This document shows, piece by piece, positions 1 to 10,752 of a stretch of 64,000 bases of DNA. The translations under genes were made by a program, and so were the position numbers. How positions within the stretch are numbered: position 1 is the first letter of the stretch; every line of letters begins with the position of its first letter. Location of the stretch: NCBI GenBank assembly GCA_022661535.1, contig JAKULF010000003.1:3410001-3474000 (forward strand). The letters are read 5' to 3'. The notes below the pieces were generated by a model, which saw nothing but the letters and a program-made list of their open reading frames with translations, was not told the origin of the DNA and did not search any database. Source of the stretch: Eutypa lata (lineage: Eukaryota; Ascomycota; Sordariomycetes; Xylariales; Diatrypaceae).

Positions 1-1563
1 AGCCACTGATGATATGTGTTGTTGCTATAAATCATCTTTGCATTCCGATATCATTGAATAACCTTCAAGCAGTTGGCATATTGACTGATATCTTATAGCT
101 AAGAACACTTAGCTCCAGTGCCCGTGTGACAGTAGCATATGTTATAAACAATATACAAACAACATCTTAAAGACTTTTCAGAAGTCTATTCAAATATATG
201 TAACAAGACATCAACCAGGTCAGTTTAGATAACGATAGATGAAATGCAACTAGCGTTATATTCTTAAGTAGTGCTGCTTATAGCTGTATAATACGACATA
301 TCATAATAAGGTGACCATGAGCTTAAACGGGCCCGGAAGATCGTGAGATTTCCCGTATTCTGTCGTATTGAGGAAGTAAGAATAGAGATATCCATATATG
401 CCGCTTGGTCTAGAGCATAAACGCCAAGAAATACCAATTTACAACCCCTTGAGATATAATAATATAACTCTTTAGAAGCATAGTACAACAGGAGGGTCAC
501 CTCTCTGGAATAAATAACCGGCTATCTTAATAATATCTATATTTTTGGGTGATCTACATTACTGGACAATGAGATTTGGTTGGAGAAACATGGTGTGGAT
601 ATGTCGCCTGCCGCTCTTTGAACTGCCGCCATTTATATATCCGGCATAGACGGATGTTTTTCATTGTCCGATCAACCAAATCGTCCGAAACTCGTTCTCG
701 AGGCCGCGTTCTAATATAATGATTCTATCAAACATCGTAATGGCTGATAGAAGCCGAGTATGGATCAATGTTGATTCATAATGTTGCCTGTCAATATTAT
801 TAATGGTAGTTCACCAAGGAATGTACTATGTAGATGTTAATATACGATCTCACAATCCCCACTCTCGGCTATCATATACCACCCTCCAATAAATTGATAG
901 TCGAGATTCCCCTTATACGACGCCAATAAGGAATGATGACCTGATCTAACCGGCGTAGCTTGCTGTAGTGCATGGGCGTGATAACCGGGATTGTCACATA
1001 TACACGTAGGATGTGATCCTTGGAAAAACGCGTAGAATTGATAACTTGGGGTCCCTTCTTAGGCCAACCGAGACCCCAACTTACGCTTGGCTTTTACCAT
1101 ATTACCTCAGTTCCAACTGTCAGCCCAACATCCGAATCTGACATGCGTTACCCCAAACCGCCTCGGTCGAATACCCTATAGGCGGCTGCGGTTGGGTTGC
1201 ACTGCAGGTATAGCGCCTAATTTCAGCCTCGTGGCCGGAATGCTGCTTGAGTAAGCGTCCTAGTTGGTCGACTAGGAATGAAGGTGCTGCTCGACTTGGC
1301 TTCCTATTTGTTTGTGGCCATAGGTCAAGCATATACTGAGGGATCACGGGATCGTCCGGGCCAATAGCTGAAAGAATAAAATAACATGCCTAATACGAAA
1401 GGGGCTGGAAGTGCGGGATGACCAAATGCATGTAAGATGAAGAAAACCAGCATGGAGATGCCGGTATTTGGCACTAATATATGACTGTTAACACCTTGGG
1501 CAGGACCCCTGAGTAATTACTGTAGTTATATCACTGCCGTAGAAAGCTTGTTGAAATGCCATT
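1..1563. other. AT-rich intergenic region, left edge
   Basis: No convincing coding region is seen. Short open frames here lack family resemblance and splice partners. The right end, just before 1564, would contain the promoter of the tannase-family gene. I see no repeat array or RNA gene. Confidence 0.5.
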
Positions 1564-3420
1564 ATGCTCATCACTACGTCAGTGACTGCGTGGGCCTTGG
1601 CCATTATAGCCGGTCACCTCGTTCGGGCCAGCCAAGGCACCCAGCGACGCCAACAAATATTATCATGCTCTCTAGAGTATTTTACCACAATTGTACCCAT
1701 AGGAGCCTCCGTTGAAAAAGTAGAAAATGTGACCACTGGATATTTCGTTGAAGAGGGAAACCTAGGATCCCCATACTTTGCTTCTGGGCTCCCACCGCTC
1801 TGCGCAGTGATCATACAAAATACAACAGCGGACTACCGATTTGGCATGTTCCTCCCGGAAACGTGGAATTCGAAACTGCTCGTCGTCGGCAACTATGAAT
1901 TCTTGGGGGGGATCAATTGGCTAGACATGGGACCGGGCCCCAAATACGGCATGGCGAGTCTGTCGACGGATACCGGTCATAACTCCGGGGCTGGAGACAT
2001 AAGCTGGGCGGACACAGACCAGAAGAAGCGGAACTGGGCATCGGAGGCGTTAGAAGGCTCGATACTACTCGGCAAAAGCCTAGCCACGGCCTATTATAGC
2101 AATTCACCCATCGAGTACACGTACTACAGCGGATGCTCGACCGGCGGAAGACAGGGGCTCAAGCAGATCCAGAGGGACCCCGACATATTCGACGGGGCGC
2201 TGATCGGAGCCCCGGCGTGGGATACCAAGCACCTCATGCCGTGGGTGTCGAAGCTCGCCGTCTGGAACCTGCCCGAGAACGCATCGCACGCCATCAGCGA
2301 CCCGGGCCTCTTCACGCGGCTGCAAGCCGAGGTGCTCGCGCAATGCGACCCCCTCGACGGCGTGCAGGACAACATCGTCAGCGCGCCAGAGCTCTGCCGG
2401 CGCGCGTTCAACGCGACGAAGATCCGCTGCGGCGTGGCGGCGGCGAACCAGAGCGACGCGTGCTGGACGCAGCCGCAGGTCGAGACGGCGCAGAAGATGT
2501 ACGCCGATTACGTCACCGCCGAGGAGGAAGGCGGCACGCTGGTGTACAGCGGGCTGGAATACGGGTCCGAGGCGGAGTGGACCGCGTACCTGCTCCCGAT
2601 CGCGCCGGAGGAATACAACGTGCGGAGGAACTTCGACGTCCAGTACGAGCGGTACTTCATGAACTACGGGGCCGACTGGCCCATCACGGAGTACAACGAC
2701 AGCGTGGCCGATGACTCGGGCCGTCGCGACGATGGCTCGGTGGCCGCGACGGCCGACCAGTACGATCTTGGGCGGTTCCGGGACCGGGGCAAGATCATCC
2801 TGTACGGCGGACTCGCCGACGGCGTCTTGCCCGTGGGGCACACGACCCTGTACTATGAGAGGACGGTGGAGCGGATGGGAGGAGGTCGCGGCGACCTCGA
2901 CGACTTCTTCCGCTACTTCCAGATCCCCGGGAGTAAGCAATTTCCAGGGTTAATTTCTCCCCTGTGTGGCTGGCTAGCTTCAAAGCTTGAAGTTACACTC
3001 GAGAGCAAGAACTCCCGAACAATTCCCACGTCTCACTTCAATATCCAACTATAGAGGAATAATGAAATGCTGACTCCAGACGTTGTAGTGGGCCATTGCT
3101 GGGGAACACCGAACAATGTTAAAGCGCCGTGGATGATCGGGGGCGCGGGCCAGGCTGCGCAGCGCCCGCCGTACAATTCTGGGTGGTCTGTCCCGCTCGG
3201 CCTGAACGACTCGCGTCACGATGCGCTCTTGGCCCTGATGGACTGGGTGGAGCACGGTAGCGCGCCGTCGGAAATTATCGCTTCCGAATTCAACTTCACG
3301 GACTCGACCGGGCAGAACATCAAGCTTCATCGCCAGAGGCCTATTTGTTTGTACCCTCATGTTTCAGTATGGGACGGACGGGGGTCCCAGGATGATGCGA
3401 CGAGTTGGACCTGTAGGTGA
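1564..3420 (+). CDS. Secreted tannase / feruloyl esterase family protein
   Basis: Predicted CDS join(1564..2932, 3080..3420), 569 aa. It is a serine esterase of the tannase/feruloyl esterase family, which splits ester bonds of gallic or hydroxycinnamic acids from plant polymers outside the cell. The N-terminus is a hydrophobic signal peptide (about residues 1-23). The nucleophile lies in GCSTGGRQG (about residue 197), the acid in GGLADGVLP, and the histidine in VVGHCWGT just after the intron. Cysteines next to the Ser and His fit the CS-D-HC arrangement of the family. The C-terminus ends in the family-like RQRPICLYP...WTC. The 147-bp intron (GTAAGC..CAG) joins in phase 1 and creates an Asn codon; without it the HC motif is lost. 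It lies tail to tail with a second esterase at 3816. The substrate (tannin versus feruloyl ester) cannot be decided from sequence. Confidence 0.9.
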
Positions 3421-3815
3421 AGAAGTAGCCGAAGAGTCTTGATAACGGTGAAAGCGGTAGTGGTCTTTTCAAATCTTAAGCATGGCGAGCGTCGGTGTCT
3501 GATATTGGGTATCTGATTGAAGTATTCGAAGTTTGATTTCTAATAAAACACACAACTTTTAAATACCGGCCATTGTTCTACTCTATGATGACATAATCGT
3601 CAACCCACTGAATGTCCATCTTCCATCCCGTCTAAAGTCTATACCCTATGAAACAAATATGTACATAATCTATGACTAACACAATATGATCATAATATCA
3701 TTCGTAGAAAGGGAGTCATTATATATATATATATGTATATATATTAATAGCGGGAAACATCAACCTCATGAGATGCTATATCGAGGCAACCGAAGAAATA
3801 TTCATCAATGATGTT
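3421..3815. other. Convergent 3' intergenic region with TA-rich tract
   Basis: Shared 3' region between two convergent esterase genes. It contains a short alternating TA/TG tract around 3718-3744 and otherwise plain AT-rich sequence. Confidence 0.5.
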
Positions 3816-4987
3816 CTAGACGAAAAAGGCATAAAGCAAGAAGAGACCTGAAAACTTGGTAGCACCGAAGGTCCTGAATGTAGAACCACTGCCTTCTGAG
3901 TCTGTCGGGTCAGAACCAGTAGATGTACTAGTTGGCGATGAAGTACTTGTTGGTGTGCCGGTAGAGGTTGGATCCCCGGTCGTGTATTGATCCCTAGAAC
4001 TGGATTAGCTATTGGGGATAATGGGATAGGGAGACGACATAATACGTACGGTAGTTGCTGCTCTTTGAAGAAATCCATGATCAAGCTGCTAGCATTGAAA
4101 GAGGCTGTACCGGGGGTATCTCCGTCCTCATCGACAGTAGCCGGCCACACATGGCCGACATTCTTTCCATCGTACACGAACGATACCAATCCCTTCTCAT
4201 CGCCATCGCCGTAGATATACTTTGTCGCTGAGCTCGTAATCTCCTGGTTTTCCGTCGGATCCGAGTTTAGCCCTTCGCGGACCGCCCATTGGGAGATCCA
4301 ATGTCCGACGTTGGGAAGACAACCTCCTCGCCGCTTGCCACCGTCGTAGGAGACAACATCGTCGGCTCCTCCTTGGAAAGCTAGGATCGGGATCCCATCC
4401 CGCCCGGGGCTGCAAGAGAATGTGACATTGTCCTCGTCGCACTGGCCATTATCGTCCTCTGCGTAATAGTACGCGCCAGAAACGGGAGCATAGGCCGCGA
4501 ATCGGTTCGACGAGGTCTCATTGCACGCTAGCAAGTTGACCATGCCTCCGCCTTGGCTCATCCCCGTGGCGTAGATCCTGCTGTCGTCTATGCAGAACTC
4601 GTCTTGAATATTATCGAGAACTTCAAGTGTATATCCGACGTCATCGGAAGTGACACCAGGCGAGACCTCCCACAGCATCTCCGAGTCGGTTTCACTGGAC
4701 TCTAAATATACGAGGATGTGATCCGTGTTGAAGTCGGACGTCGTCAGGAGATCTAGTTTCGCCTGTTGCGCAGCCGAGCCGCCTGCGCCGTGGAAAGAAA
4801 AGATGAGCGGCGTCGGCGTGCTGCCATCATAACCGGGTGGGAGCCAATACAGATACGTCCTGTCGCTATCGTTGAGGGTCACCTCCGTCTCGCTGGACGT
4901 GGCGACAGACGGCGCCGATCCGCAACCCGAAGCGCGAATGGAGACGGCGCTCCCAAGGAGAAGGGTGAGGCGCCAGCCGAAATGCAT
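3816..4987 (-). CDS. GPI-anchored CE1-type feruloyl esterase / LpqC-like esterase
   Basis: Predicted CDS complement(join(3816..3993, 4050..4987)), 371 aa. The alpha/beta-hydrolase resembles CE1 feruloyl esterases and PHB-depolymerase-like enzymes. It has an oxyanion loop in FSFHGAGGS, the nucleophile Ser in GMSQGGG, Asp in GGADDVVSYDGG and His in GKNVGHVWP. The start at 4987 was chosen because the protein then begins with a signal peptide (MHFGWRLTLLLGSAVSIRASG); an upstream in-frame ATG at 5035 would bury it. A 56-bp intron (GTACGT..CTAG) joins in phase and replaces an unrelated read-through tail by a Ser/Thr/Pro-rich linker ending in a hydrophobic stretch (FSGLFLLYAFFV). That is a typical GPI-attachment signal, so the enzyme is probably held at the plasma membrane or cell wall. 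Substrate unproven. Confidence 0.85.
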
Positions 4988-6014
4988 GGCGGCGGGCGAA
5001 TGAAGGCAATCCCTGACGGGAATTAAGGTTAACACCGGAAGTTAATGAAAAAAGGCGTCAAGGGAATGCGATGTCCATTTCTTCTCTTCTCCTGGGTTTG
5101 GCTTGCGGGTGAGATCTTAGTTATTAAAATAAAGCTGTGGGAACCGCGCGTCATGGACGGCTCAGCCGGCTGCCGGCCCCATTTCGATAACCGCCATGCA
5201 GAAAGTGTAGGATCAACTACCTAAAAATAGGAAATGATCACCTATCAGCCTTCGTATTGATGCACCAATTAGCGCGCCGTCCAATCCTTAAGCCACGTGA
5301 TCTCTTGCATTCTCGTCTCGAGTAACAGCCAGCACGCTGAGAAGAAAATATATCGGCCGAAACCAGCAAATGAAAGTGTTAGATTATTTCTGCGATATTC
5401 GCATGCAAAGATAGATACCAGAGCACAGCAGCTGGCTTGCAGTACTTGGCTATAGTTATCGGCAGCTAGTGGAGCTGCTCCGTGTCCGTATTATATTGGC
5501 TTTCACCTAGCGTTACTTGCTAGTTAAGACGGCGTCTCATTCAATCTGAGAAAATGTGGTTCTCTGAATTGCATAGGACAAAGAGATTGAATATCGATCG
5601 TTGATAGCGTAGCATCATACCTAGGTAGTTTAGGTTGTTATGTGATACTCGGTTTTAAAGGAGAAAAAAGAAGATAAGATAAATAATTAGAAATCACGTG
5701 TTCTTATACTTCCCACTAACTATAGGTATAACTAGTAGAAATGTAGCTCCACTGAAAATGCCGAGGGCCGCTTACTCAAGTACCTAGCTACAGCAGTCTA
5801 ACAATGGGTGAGGTGAGAGTTACCTCGGGTGAAGATAGAACGCAATTGGATGATGACACCTACATCTTCGTCAGATATAACAGTTATGCCTCTACTCGAG
5901 TAGAATGGGATCATTCACTTCGGACGTTTAGTAACAATCGCCGAGCCTTACATCCGACTCTAATATAGCTTCGTCGGACGATAGGTTGATTCTTTCGATT
6001 CATTTGAGTCCGGA
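4988..6014. other. Divergent promoter region between esterase and thioesterase
   Basis: About 1 kb between divergent genes. No ORF with family resemblance. It presumably holds promoters for both neighbours; I could not single out a known operator. Confidence 0.5.
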
Positions 6015-7272
6015 ATGTCTCCACTAGAGGCCGGTCCAGTCAGGGATGGACGGCTCACATTCCAAGAGACGATGAGAATGGCGCCCCTCCCAGATCGACA
6101 TGAACCCGGGGGTATCGTCAAGCGCTACATGAGTCAAAGAGCCGCGTGGGCTGTCGGATGCGACGTTCCATTTGTCCCAAATACGGCAGCTTATGGTGGG
6201 CGTAAGTAGTCTCATGGTTGTCGCTCAGTACATCTGCAGGCCAGGCTGCCTTCTTCTTGGAATACCCGAGATCGGTGCCATTCTTAATTAATATCGTCAT
6301 AGAGGTGTATAGCCAGGCTGGACTTGCTGCATCCAAGGCATTCTCCGAGCAGAAAGCCAAATCACCATCATTCTCGGGCAAGGAGTTCGGCATACATGTA
6401 AGTACACTCAATGAATGCGTTACGGCAATGCTGTATGAGTACTAACACAATAGACCGTACATGGCTACTTCTCCGAGACGGGCCTGTGTGATAGACCGTT
6501 TGTATACGAGGTCACCACAGTCGCAGCTAATCGGGGCTTCTACAATGTGCTAGTTACAGTTCGACAGCCGACAGTGCCTAGTACTAACCAAGCTCATGAT
6601 CACTTCCCGTTATCAGATGCCGAGCTTCCTCTTGGGCCGGTGTGTTTTAGCGCTCTGGTATCGTTCAGGCCCGGGGCCGTGTCGGTATCGACGGCCCAAG
6701 AGATGTCGGTGCAGTCACGATTTACAGATATCCTCAATTCGCGGAGTCCATCGGAGTGGGATCCATCGCCTCCGATCGATATTGCGAGCGTTGTGGCAGC
6801 GGTCCCCCGTGATATAGTGGGGACGTTTCCCGCTGTCGACATGAAGAAGGTCGACATGACTTCGTATAATGAGGGCAAGCCCTTAGACCAGCGGCGTGAG
6901 CTGTTGTTGTATCGGCTGCTTGCGCCCCTCCCGGCCTCGGACCCTGACGCGCACGTCCTGGTTCACGCCTACGAGGCAGACAGAAACGGGCTGCTCATGG
7001 TTGGCAATCATATAGGCTTCGGCTATAACTTCGGCCGCGCAGCAAGCTTGAGCTATTCGTTCGTAGTGCACGTGAATCCCTCGGAGACGGTGATGAAGTA
7101 TGGCGAGGACCAGTGGTGGGTCCAAGAGGCCTGCTTTCCGAGGGTTGAAGCTGGGAGAGCTATCGTCATGAGTAAGATTTGGAGTCCGGAGGGTGTCCAC
7201 GTAGCTACAGAATATCAAGATGGTATTATACGGCCAGCACCACAGCCTGGGGCTAGAAAGGGGAGGCTCTGA
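6015..7272 (+). CDS. Acyl-CoA thioesterase II-like (double hotdog) protein
   Basis: Predicted CDS join(6015..6201, 6240..6397, 6454..7272), 387 aa. It resembles fungal TesB-type acyl-CoA thioesterases, which hydrolyse fatty acyl-CoA, often in peroxisomes or in specialised metabolism. Exon 1 carries the N-terminal hotdog start (LTFQETMRM...WAVG...AAYGG). Exon 3 begins TVHGYFSETGLCDRPFVYEV and ends with ACFPRVEAGRAIVMSKIWSPEGVHVATEYQDGIIRP. Intron 2 has a textbook branch point (TACTAAC) and an in-phase join. The middle exon is less certain: about 25 residues before QAGLAASKAF have no obvious place in the fold and may be misread intron. The Asp of the bacterial IDHSMWFH motif is replaced (SLSYSFVVH), while the Gln of the VQEGV motif is kept (EYQDGI). 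No SKL-type C-terminus is visible. Confidence 0.75.
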
Positions 7273-7860
7273 ATAATTCAAGCTAGTCGGAGAGTAGCCC
7301 TGATTATTGACCGAACTCTTGCTAAGAATGGAGAAGGCTATATTTCACAATTTGAGCCTGAACATAAAGCACATATTTTGGTTCACTGGCAAGTTGCATT
7401 TGGAGAACAGTTGAGTGGGGTGATTACAGAGAGGACATAATGTTACCATCACAGCGGTCGTACAGATCTCGGTACCCTTAACAGGCCTTAGGTAGGCGAA
7501 TAACTCGCGTCGTCCCTAAGACGGTGGCACTAGATTGCTGGTATGTGAATGATGCCGGGAATCTTGATTTATTCAATTGCACCGAATTATTTCCTGTTTA
7601 CCATTACATAGTTGCATAGCTAGCATTCCGTAAATATCTTAAGCGGTATACGTACAAAGCCCCACGCAAAGTTACGCATTGATGTGTTCATGCACTGGTG
7701 TGACGATACGCCTATATGACGTCATTGACGGGAATGGAGAAGACGTGGGGACAGACTTCATAGCTTCATAAGGAATTCTTAGCAACATAGAAATAAACAT
7801 TCACCATCATCCGAAGAAAATCAATCAAACGCAGTCAGTAGAAAGGATTGAATATATTGA
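7273..7860. other. Intergenic region
   Basis: Nothing recognisable apart from the presumed 3' end of the thioesterase and the promoter of the aldo-keto reductase. Confidence 0.5.
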
Positions 7861-8995
7861 ATGAAGATGACGTTCTGGCGAATCATATCGGCCGCCTTTA
7901 TTTTCGGTCTCGCCCTCTATGTATTTCTCCCAACGGCGGGTCCCGCATCCGAGGTCGTGGAGCAATACTCGACTTCGGTAAAGGATATACCACAGTTTGG
8001 CCTGGGAACTTGGCTTTCTGATCGAGGCAAGGTGAGAAACCACACCAATATGGAAAGGGGATGTAGATGTTAACCATTGAATAGGTTGCTCATGCTGTCG
8101 AGTTCGCGCTAGACTCTGGCTACACGCATATTGATGCTGCTCTGATTTACAGTAAGCTGAAACCAAGTAACGTTGACTTAAGTAACAAGACACTCACCAG
8201 CGTGTAGAGAACGAGGATGAAACCGGGAAAGGCATTGCAGCCGCCAATCTACCGCGCGAGGACATCTGGGTCACGAGCAAGCTCTGGAACGGACACCACC
8301 GCCCCGATGAGGCAACTGCAGCAATTCAGAAGTCCATCTCGGACCTTGGTGTCGGATACCTTGACCTATACCTGATCCACTGGCCTGTCGCCTTCGTCCC
8401 TGGAGAAGGCACCAAGATTGACGAGGAAACGACAATTGTTGATACCTGGCGTGCACTGGAGAATCTCGTGCGAGCCAACTTGACTCGACATATCGGCATC
8501 TCCAATTTTGCCAAGCACGATGTCGAGACGATTTTGGATGTTTGTAGTATCTGCCCTTACGCCCATGAGTTCGAAACCCATCCCTACCTCCAGCAGCAAG
8601 ATTTCGTCGATTTCCACAAGGAAATTGGTCTGAAGGTCATTGCGTATTCGCCGCTGGGAAACACCAATCCCACCTATGATTCTGGCCTCAAGCCCATTTT
8701 GGAAGATCCGTTCTGGAAGGACTTGGCTGAGAAGAAGAACGCCACAGTCGCGCAAGCCGTCCTAGCTTGGGGTATTCAGAGAGGAACTATCGTGATACCC
8801 AAGAGTGTCCATGATGGACGTATCAACGAGAATCAAGGCGCACTCGAAATTAAGTTTACTGATGAGGAACTAAAGGAGATAGCCAAGCAGGACAAGAAGG
8901 CGAGGATGAATAATCCGGGGAAGGGCTGGGGGGTGAAGCTCTTTTCCGATCTAGATGACCCTACCGATCTAGGGCGGGAGAACCAAGAGCTGTAG
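7861..8995 (+). CDS. Aldo/keto reductase with N-terminal signal anchor
   Basis: Predicted CDS join(7861..8031, 8085..8151, 8208..8995), 341 aa. It is an NAD(P)H-dependent aldo-keto reductase that reduces aldehydes or ketones to alcohols. The catalytic tetrad is visible: Asp and Tyr in YTHIDAALIY, Lys in WVTSKLW and His in LYLIHWPVAF. The cofactor-binding end is IVIPKSVHDGRINEN. Introns of 53 and 56 bp join in phase; the second depends on using the second AG after CACCAG, giving IYKNEDETGKG. Unusually for the family, the first ~30 residues (FWRIISAAFIFGLALYVFLP) form a membrane-spanning or signal segment before the barrel begins at about residue 43 (IPQFGLGTW). The enzyme may therefore sit on the ER membrane or be exported. 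Substrate unknown. Confidence 0.85.
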
Positions 8996-9181
8996 TGTGA
9001 TACAGCTATTGCCACTCACTATTTGGAGGTTGATAGCAACAAGTACTTAATGCACACATCACCGTGTATCAGCGTATCCATCAAATCAAACAATATTTGT
9101 TTGTTTGACTGTTTGTTTGTTTGTATTTGAACAAATCCCGAATATTACGTATTTGGTCAAAGCAAACCCGCTTCAGGCCAT

Positions 9182-9543
9182 ATTTGAAGCTATTCAAACA
9201 AATTAAGGGTCCATTTTATTGATTAGTAAGCTATATATTGTAGGGGTTTCCTTGACGTTGAGGGCGCTATCCCTTGAAGCCGAAATTTCTGCTGGCCGTG
9301 CTGTCAGGCTCCGATAGAAACAGGACGTATCTAGTGGCCTGTGTGTATAGATGCGTCCGCTTTCTATCGGAGCCTGGCAGCCGTGCAGCCCGTGATACCC
9401 TTGAAGTAGGCTTTTGATATCCTGGATAGTGTTATAGCTTTTGCTTAAGGTGTTTGAGCAGTACATAGTTAATGGGGCTTACGGACCGAAATACCAAATA
9501 TATTTGACTTAGTAAGCAAATCAAATCCTGAATAGCTTCAAAT
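9182..9543. repeat. Small foldback element with 15-bp terminal inverted repeats
   Basis: A 15-bp sequence at 9182-9196 (ATTTGAAGCTATTCA) recurs as its exact reverse complement at 9529-9543. A long hairpin (9300-9381) lies close to the middle. TATTTG-rich segments outside the ends (about 9115-9153 and 9572-9611) resemble each other in direct orientation. This is the shape of a MITE-like, non-coding DNA element. No transposase frame is present. I did not find a clean target-site duplication, so the exact borders are uncertain. Confidence 0.4.
9300..9381. ncRNA. Long near-perfect hairpin (possible milRNA precursor or foldback core)
   Basis: Arms 9300-9320 and 9361-9381 pair over 21 bp with only one T-G wobble. 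After a 2x2 internal loop, 9323-9333 pairs with 9348-9358 over a further 11 bp with one wobble. The terminal loop is 14 nt (9334-9347). The stem is thus 32 bp within 82 nt, as in microRNA-like precursors. The pairing is symmetric, so the strand cannot be assigned. It may equally be the core of a dead transposable element. Expression is not shown. Confidence 0.35.
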
Positions 9544-10752
9544 CAATCAAATAGGGAGTGATATTTATTTGTATTTGTATTTGACAAGTATCCTGATATT
9601 CCATATTTGCTTGATTTGATGGACACGCTGCCGTGTGACTCATGTGTTGGATGAAACAAACATGCTGAGCCAAAGCAGACTATCAGAAATAAAATACAAT
9701 TATATCCAATAGGAGTATGCGAGGTCTGCATACAGGAATGAATGAATGAGTCACTCGGATATGTAGGTACCTGGTTTAAGAAAGTCTAAGGAGTCTGGTG
9801 GAGCCCCTTTAGGGGATGATAGACGGGGAGTTCGCCTCCCCCATGTGTAAATGCTTAACATATGCCAAGGAGGTAGGCAGTTAGGTTAATGTGATCATGA
9901 TATTTTGCGAGGATATTAAAAATACGACTGGTTACCTGAAGAAAACAAAGACTGCCTTAATTTTGTTCAAGACATTAAGTATAGAACCAGTGGGGCTCTG
10001 CCTCTTACTTACATAAATGAACCTTATAAGCAACTAGCCTGTAATTGGGTCCCAGCTTAACTACTACCTACAGGTAGGCATACAGTGAAACACAAGTGAC
10101 ATGTTTGTGTGAAGTATATTGTCTTAAACGATATATTCTCTTTGATGTTTAACGCAGGTAACCTGCGGTGTTACTTCACTCCGTAGGAGGCAGTGGTTGG
10201 AAAGTTCCACTTAAATAGAGTTGAATGATTGGCTGCCCTTTCTTCAACTTGGCTGTGCTGCCTAGCCTGCATAGTCACAACCATAAGGGGACCAATGGGA
10301 TTGGTGCCATGATAAGGTTGGAGTGACTGTGCTGCCTATGAACTGAGGTCAATGTACCCGTTAGGCAAACAAGGTCTGAAAATCCTGATTCTCAGAACCT
10401 AGCCTGCTCCCATAAGGCTCTCACTAAGAAGAAGGCTATATATTGAGCCAGCCGTCCCCAGATCACACCCTCCTTTCTCTTCTTCCTTTTACTTCACACT
10501 CTACCTATATCTGAAATCACAAATACCAACAGTAGTTTTTGAGTATCGAATTGATCAGGGTTTTATTAGGTGAGATAATAAAACTCATTTATCTATTCAC
10601 GAAGACTCCAACCTTCCATCCCCTTTCTTTCCCTTCCTACTTAGTCTAACAAGCACCTCAAGTCTCAAGTATTTCCTACTTATATTATATTACATAGAAG
10701 TCTTAAATATCACCTTCCTCTAGCTATATCTGAGCACTCTCTATCTCACATT

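Larger units (their letters stand above)
8996..10752. other. Long AT-rich intergenic region with foldback element
   Basis: No gene recognised. It contains a foldback element at about 9182-9543, GTTT/TATTTG-rich flanks near 9090-9135 and 9560-9612, a small GC-rich hairpin (GGGGAG-TTCGC-CTCCCC) near 9826-9842, and paired CCAAT/ATTGG boxes near 10288-10300. The last 300 bp are CT-rich and are probably promoter and 5' UTR of the AAA ATPase gene. A possible UTR intron (GTGAGA at about 10571 to CTAACAAG at about 10656) is visible. Confidence 0.5.

Noticed and set aside
2104..2940. Long open frame antisense to the tannase-family gene (278 codons)
   Set aside because: Shadow of GC-rich codons; Arg/Val-rich translation without domain features, while the sense frame has the full catalytic motifs.
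9826..9842. Rho-independent-type terminator or Helitron end (GC-rich hairpin)
   Set aside because: Bacterial-type terminators do not apply in a fungus, and no CTRR end or Helitron frame follows the hairpin.
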